In this document: in pieces, positions 13,336 to 16,530 of the stretch
How positions within the stretch are numbered: position 1 is the stretch's first letter
Layout of the letters: the number at the start of each line of letters is the position of its first letter
NCBI GenBank assembly: GCA_035527455.1
Contig: DATLAN010000118.1
Span: 1-16,530 of the forward strand
Direction: 5' to 3'
From: DATLAN01 sp035527455
GTDB taxonomy: Bacteria; Planctomycetota; Planctomycetia; Pirellulales; Thermoguttaceae
DNA: 16,530 bases
Made by a program: the position numbers and the translations under genes
The notes under the pieces: model-generated
Database searches by the model: none
What the model was told of the DNA's origin: nothing
Seen by the model: the letters and a program-made list of their open reading frames with translations, nothing else

Positions 13336-14688
13336 ATGGGAATCCCGCAGGTTGTGATCGTCGGCCGGCCCAACGTCGGCAAGTCGAGCGTCTTCAACTG
13401 GCTGGTCGGGCGGCGGATCGCCATCGTCGACCCCACGCCCGGGGTAACGCGCGATCGCGTGACCCAATTGGTCCACATCGGCGATCGGTACGCGGAACTG
13501 GTCGATACCGGCGGGATAGGGATCAAGGACAGCGACGACCTGACCGAACACATCGAGCAGCAGATCCGCATGGCGATCGACAAGGCCGACGTGATCCTGT
13601 TCGTGGTCGACACCCGCGAGGGATTGCTGCCGCTGGATCAGGAGGTCGCCAAACGGCTCCGCTATATTACCGTGCCCGTGCTGGTTCTGGCCAACAAGAC
13701 CGACCACGAAGGGCTCGATCCCCAGGCCGACGAGTTCTATCGCCTGGGGCGGAAGATGCTGCGGGTGAGCACCAGGCAGAACTTGGGCAAGGACGATTTG
13801 ATCGAAGCGATCGGCAAGCGGTTGCCCGAGCCGACCGACGACGAAACGGTCGAAGAAGCGGTGATGAAGGTGGCGATCGTGGGGCGCCGGAACACGGGCA
13901 AGAGCACGTTCGTCAACACGCTGGTCCAGGCCGAGCGGATGATCGTCAGCGAGGTGCCCGGCACGACCCGCGACAGCGTCGACGTCCGCTTCGAACTCGA
14001 CCGCCAGTCCTTCATCGCCATCGACACGCCCGGTTTTCGCAGGACGAAAAGCATCTCGACCGACGTCGATTTCTACAGCACGCACCGGGCCCAGCGGAGC
14101 ATTCGCCGGGCCGACGTCGTGCTGCTGTTCTTCGACGCCGGCCAGCGGATCAGCAAGGTCGACAAGCAACTGTGCAGCTACATCGCCGAGGAGTACAAGC
14201 CGTGTATTTTCACGGTCAACAAGTGGGACCTGCTGGTCGACAGCATGCCCACCGAAAAATGGGTGACCTATCTCCGCGATACCTTCCGTACGATGTGGCA
14301 CGTGCCGATCGGGTTCATCACGGGCCAGACGGGCAAGAACGTCAAGGCGCTGTTGAATCACGCGCAGATGCTGTTCAAGCAGTCGCGGTCGCGGATCGCC
14401 ACGGCGCGGCTGAACAAGCTGGTACGGGCGGCGTTGGAACACAGCCCGCCGCCGTTGTACCGCAACCGCCGGCCCAAGATCTACTACGCCACGCAAGTCG
14501 CCGGCCAGCCGCCCACGATCGTCTTGTTCTGCAACAATCCCCAGGCACTGGCCGCGCCGTATCGGCGTTATCTCTTGGGCGTGTTTCGCGACCGGCTGGA
14601 TTTCGGCGAGGTGCCGATCAAGCTCTACCTCCGCAAGCGGGAAAGCGGCGACCGCCGCGACGACGTCGACGTGAAGCTGGCGAAATAG
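13336..14688 (+). CDS. der: Ribosome-assembly GTPase Der (EngA)
   Basis: The 450-residue protein has the two tandem GTPase domains that define Der. Domain 1 has G1 'GRPNVGKSS' (10-18), 'PGVTRD' (35-40), G3 'DTGG' (57-60) and G4 'NKTD' (120-123). Domain 2 has G1 'GRRNTGKST' (183-191), 'PGTTRD' (208-213), 'DTPG' (230-233) and 'NKWD' (295-298). A C-terminal KH-like domain covers about 350-440 ('PPPLYRNRRPKIYYATQVAG', 371-390). Der binds the 50S subunit and is essential for its maturation. The G1 of domain 2 has RRNT where RPNV is usual. ATG 13336 is preferred: GAAAGG lies a few bases upstream and the protein then begins MGIPQVVIVG as expected. ATG 13324 is in frame and would add only four residues. 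It is on the same strand as the MFS gene, 97 bases upstream of it. Confidence 0.95.
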   Translation: MGIPQVVIVGRPNVGKSSVFNWLVGRRIAIVDPTPGVTRDRVTQLVHIGDRYAELVDTGGIGIKDSDDLTEHIEQQIRMAIDKADVILFVVDTREGLLPLDQEVAKRLRYITVPVLVLANKTDHEGLDPQADEFYRLGRKMLRVSTRQNLGKDDLIEAIGKRLPEPTDDETVEEAVMKVAIVGRRNTGKSTFVNTLVQAERMIVSEVPGTTRDSVDVRFELDRQSFIAIDTPGFRRTKSISTDVDFYSTHRAQRSIRRADVVLLFFDAGQRISKVDKQLCSYIAEEYKPCIFTVNKWDLLVDSMPTEKWVTYLRDTFRTMWHVPIGFITGQTGKNVKALLNHAQMLFKQSRSRIATARLNKLVRAALEHSPPPLYRNRRPKIYYATQVAGQPPTIVLFCNNPQALAAPYRRYLLGVFRDRLDFGEVPIKLYLRKRESGDRRDDVDVKLAK

Positions 14689-14712
14689 CCATTGACTTTT
14701 CCCGCAGAATGC

Positions 14713-14733
14713 TCATCATTCATCGTTCATTCC
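14713..14733. repeat. Degenerate heptamer tract TCATCAT-TCATCGT-TCATTCC
   Basis: Three adjacent 7-base units share TCAT at their start. It lies 25 bases after the der stop, the first of three heptamer tracts in this part of the window. Confidence 0.45.
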
Positions 14734-14741
14734 GCTCCACT

Positions 14742-14769
14742 GGCCGCCGTTGATTCGGCCGCCGTTGAT
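14742..14769. repeat. 13-base direct repeat GGCCGCCGTTGAT
   Basis: Perfect copies at 14742-14754 and 14757-14769 (period 15) sit over the predicted promoter of the MFS gene, so they may be paired regulator sites or simple slippage. Confidence 0.6.
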
Positions 14770-14779
14770 CTGTTACGAT
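14750..14779 (+). promoter_or_regulatory. Extended -10 promoter, possibly giving a leaderless MFS transcript
   Basis: TTGATT (14750-14755), spacer 18, then TACGAT (14774-14779) preceded by TG at 14771-14772 (extended -10). The expected transcript start, about 7 bases downstream, falls on the ATG at 14786, which has no Shine-Dalgarno. Confidence 0.45.
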
Positions 14780-14785
14780 GCGTTG

Positions 14786-16105
14786 ATGGATTCAAGCCCC
14801 CCATCCTCGACGACTGATTCCCCGGCGACCCCCAACCGGCCGCGCGAGATCTTCGCCTGGGCGATGTACGACTGGGCCAATAGCGGCTACTCGACGATCT
14901 CGATCACCGTTCTGTTGTACTACATGCAGGAAATCGTCTGGCCCAAGAAGACCGGCGAAGTGGTCTGGGCGTGGGGAATCGGCCTGTCGATGTTGGTAGC
15001 CGCCCTGCTGTCGCCCGTGCTGGGGGCCCTGGCCGACGCCAACTGCAGCAAGCGAAAATGGCTGGCCTTCACGGCGTTCTCGGGCGCGTCGCTCGCGGTC
15101 TTGCTGGCTTGCGTCCCGCCGGAGTTTGCCTATCTGGTCACGGCCCTGTTCGTGCTGACCTGCTTGATGTTCGAACTCTCGCTGGGGTTCTACAACGGTT
15201 TCCTCCCGGAACTCGCCGACGAGAAGTCGATGAATCGGATCTCCGCGTGGGGATACGGGTTGGGGTATCTCGGCGGGGCCTCGGCGCTGGTCGTGGCGAT
15301 CTTGATCAACCAGTTCGGCGACCGGATCGGACTGCCCGACTTGTCCGACAGGTTGCGGGCGGGGATCCTTGTGATGGGGCTCTGGTGGGGATTGTTCACC
15401 TTGCCCGTGATTTGGGTCCTTCGCGACCGCGGCCGACCTCCTCGGCGACGCGAACCATTGCGACAGGCCACCGCAGCCGCGCTTCGCGAAGTCCGCCGCA
15501 CACTCGGTCGTATCCGCCTGTTCCCCATGCTGGCACTCTTTCTGCTCGGCTTCCTCGTCTACAACGACGGTATCCAGACCGTCATCAGTCAGTCCGGGAC
15601 TTTTGCCAAGAGCGAACCTCTGAATTTCTCGGTGGGAGACCTCGGCCTTGTGATCCTGGTCGTGCAACTCATCGCTTTTCCCGGGGCCGTGCTGGTCGGC
15701 CGGCTTTCCGATCGCATCGGACAAAAGTCCATGCTGAATATCTGCCTGGCCGTTTGGGTCGGGTTGCTGGTCGCCGCCTGGTTCGTGACCACGCAACTCC
15801 AGTTTTGGATTCTCGCCATGGCGCTGGCACTGGTGATGGGTGGAACCCAATCGGTCAGCCGGGCGATCATGGGCATGATGACCCCGCCGAATCGAACCGC
15901 GGAATTCTTCGGCTTCTTCAACTTCTCCGGAAAGGCCACCAGCTTTCTCGGTCCGGTCCTCTTCGGATTGATCATCTACTTCGGCGGCACTCCCCGGCAA
16001 GCCATCCTCAGCCTGCTGTTCTTCTTCCTGGTCGGCTGGGCCATCGTCGCACGAATCGACGTCCACGAAGGACGCCGCCAAGCACTGCAGGAAGAAACCC
16101 ACTAA
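14786..16105 (+). CDS. UMF1-type MFS transporter
   Basis: The 439-residue membrane protein has about 12 hydrophobic segments. A short polar, proline-rich cytoplasmic N-terminus precedes 'FAWAMYDWANSGYSTISITV' (23-42), the YDWANS-type signature of the UMF1 (Atg22-like) branch of the major facilitator superfamily. 'GALADANCSKRKWLAF' after segment 2-3 and 'GRLSDRIGQKSMLNI' after segment 8-9 are the two MFS loop motifs, and 'GGTQSVSRAIMGMMTPPNRT' is typical of UMF1. The central loop 'RDRGRPPRRREPLRQ' is strongly basic. The substrate is unknown for most bacterial members. The start at 14786 is chosen because the extended -10 promoter ends 6 bases earlier and the upstream in-frame ATG (14750) lies inside the -35. 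It is followed after 152 bases by the ROK gene. Confidence 0.88.
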   Translation: MDSSPPSSTTDSPATPNRPREIFAWAMYDWANSGYSTISITVLLYYMQEIVWPKKTGEVVWAWGIGLSMLVAALLSPVLGALADANCSKRKWLAFTAFSGASLAVLLACVPPEFAYLVTALFVLTCLMFELSLGFYNGFLPELADEKSMNRISAWGYGLGYLGGASALVVAILINQFGDRIGLPDLSDRLRAGILVMGLWWGLFTLPVIWVLRDRGRPPRRREPLRQATAAALREVRRTLGRIRLFPMLALFLLGFLVYNDGIQTVISQSGTFAKSEPLNFSVGDLGLVILVVQLIAFPGAVLVGRLSDRIGQKSMLNICLAVWVGLLVAAWFVTTQLQFWILAMALALVMGGTQSVSRAIMGMMTPPNRTAEFFGFFNFSGKATSFLGPVLFGLIIYFGGTPRQAILSLLFFFLVGWAIVARIDVHEGRRQALQEETH

Positions 16106-16119
16106 AAGCGAACAACTGA

Positions 16120-16146
16120 CCACTCTCCACTCTCCACTCTCCACTA
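16120..16146. repeat. Heptamer tandem repeat (CCACTCT)n
   Basis: Three perfect CCACTCT units (16120-16140) plus a partial CCACTA lie 14 bases after the MFS stop. There is no coding sequence. Confidence 0.85.
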
Positions 16147-16171
16147 ACATGGTTCTCATCCACAACGAAAC

Positions 16172-16187
16172 GGCGGGCAAGCCCGCC
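16172..16187. repeat. GC-rich hairpin GGCGGGC-AA-GCCCGCC
   Basis: A perfect 7-bp GC stem with a 2-base loop lies between the two heptamer tracts. No T-run follows on either strand, so it is REP-like; a weak terminator for the MFS gene is possible. Confidence 0.6.
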
Positions 16188-16220
16188 CGCTAAACGGGTC
16201 TTCCAAAACCGACTCCAACC

Positions 16221-16255
16221 ACTACCCACTACCCACTACCCACTACCCACTGCCC
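16221..16255. repeat. Heptamer tandem repeat (ACTACCC)4-ACTGCCC directly before the ROK start
   Basis: Four perfect ACTACCC units and one ACTGCCC (35 bases) end 2 bases before the ATG at 16258, replacing the usual ribosome binding site region with a C-rich, purine-poor tract. Copy number changes would move any upstream signal by 7 bases per unit. Confidence 0.88.
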
Positions 16256-16257
16256 CC

Positions 16258-16530
16258 ATGTTCCTCGGCATTGAAATCGGCGGCACGAAACTCCAGCTTG
16301 GCGTCGGCTCCGGTGACGGCGGGCCGCTGAGCGTTATCGAGCGGTTGCCGGTCGAACCGCAAGGTGGTGCCGATCGGATCCGCGCGCAGATCGAGCGTGC
16401 CGTCGGGCCGCTGATCGGCGAGCACGGCATCACCGGCGTGGGAATCGGTTTCGGCGGGCCGGTCGACGCGGCGGCCGGGCGGACGATCAGAAGCCACCAG
16501 GTCGACGGCTGGGCCGATTTCCCGCTGGTC
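16258..16530 (+). CDS. ROK-family protein (sugar kinase or regulator), N-terminal part
   Basis: The first 91 codons are visible and the gene continues past the right edge. The N-terminus 'MFLGIEIGGTKLQLGVGSG' carries the phosphate-binding (I/D)xGGTK motif of the ASKHA fold, with Glu6 where most ROK proteins have Asp. 'GITGVGIGFGGPVDAAAGRT' (about 58-77) is the second ATP-site strand-turn typical of ROK. There is no helix-turn-helix before the GGTK motif, so it is more likely a glucokinase-like or N-acetylsugar kinase than a ROK repressor. The sugar-binding and zinc motifs lie outside the window. No Shine-Dalgarno is present; the upstream 35 bases are heptamer repeats. Confidence 0.85.
   Translation, partial: MFLGIEIGGTKLQLGVGSGDGGPLSVIERLPVEPQGGADRIRAQIERAVGPLIGEHGITGVGIGFGGPVDAAAGRTIRSHQVDGWADFPLV

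Noticed and set aside
13249..14496. Open frame antisense to der
   Set aside because: Der is unambiguous on the plus strand; the antisense frame carries no motif.
14792..16180. Open frame antisense to the MFS gene
   Set aside because: It begins in the heptamer repeat and is a polar shadow of a membrane-protein gene.
16120..16255. CRISPR-like array
   Set aside because: Units are 7 bases with no spacers; this is simple tandem repetition.

Overview
The window is GC-rich bacterial DNA, most likely from a member of the Planctomycetota (Pirellulales-like). This rests on gene style, not on a marker phylogeny. The signs are two Tat-exported Gfo/Idh/MocA oxidoreductases, secreted glycan-active proteins, a TPR-PhoD phosphatase, a Der GTPase beginning MGIPQVVIVG, long non-coding gaps and many palindromic repeats. 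No rRNA, tRNA, CRISPR array or transposase gene was found.

Layout. (1) At 1-4214 are a minus-strand secreted protein with repeated jelly-roll-like domains (cut by the left edge), a divergent secreted GH5-like glycosidase, and a Tat-exported Gfo/Idh/MocA oxidoreductase with its own promoter. This looks like polysaccharide or sugar processing outside the cytoplasm. (2) 4215-4567 is a gene-free island of five hairpin repeats. (3) 4568-8569, minus strand, holds an unusual exported protein (periplasmic-binding-protein-like segment plus two methyltransferase-like domains), then a TPR-PhoD phosphatase, then a small DUF6883/DUF4926 pair whose genes overlap by 8 bases. (4) 8650-10751 holds a lactate permease gene flanked by two copies of a previously unlabelled 183-204 bp inverted-repeat element, each with a near-perfect 8-bp candidate target duplication. 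(5) 10840-13041, minus strand, holds a second Tat-exported Gfo/Idh/MocA enzyme with a recognisable promoter and terminator, and a family 4 uracil-DNA glycosylase. (6) 13336-16530, plus strand, holds der, a UMF1-type MFS transporter, and the start of a ROK-family sugar kinase or regulator cut by the right edge. Heptanucleotide tandem repeats lie in the gaps here.

How it fits together. The glycosidase, the carbohydrate-binding-like protein, both oxidoreductases, the lactate permease, the MFS carrier and the ROK protein suit a heterotroph that lives on sugars and organic acids. Der (ribosome assembly) and the uracil-DNA glycosylase (repair) are housekeeping. The most novel material is the mobile-looking inverted-repeat element around the permease and the exported methyltransferase fusion.
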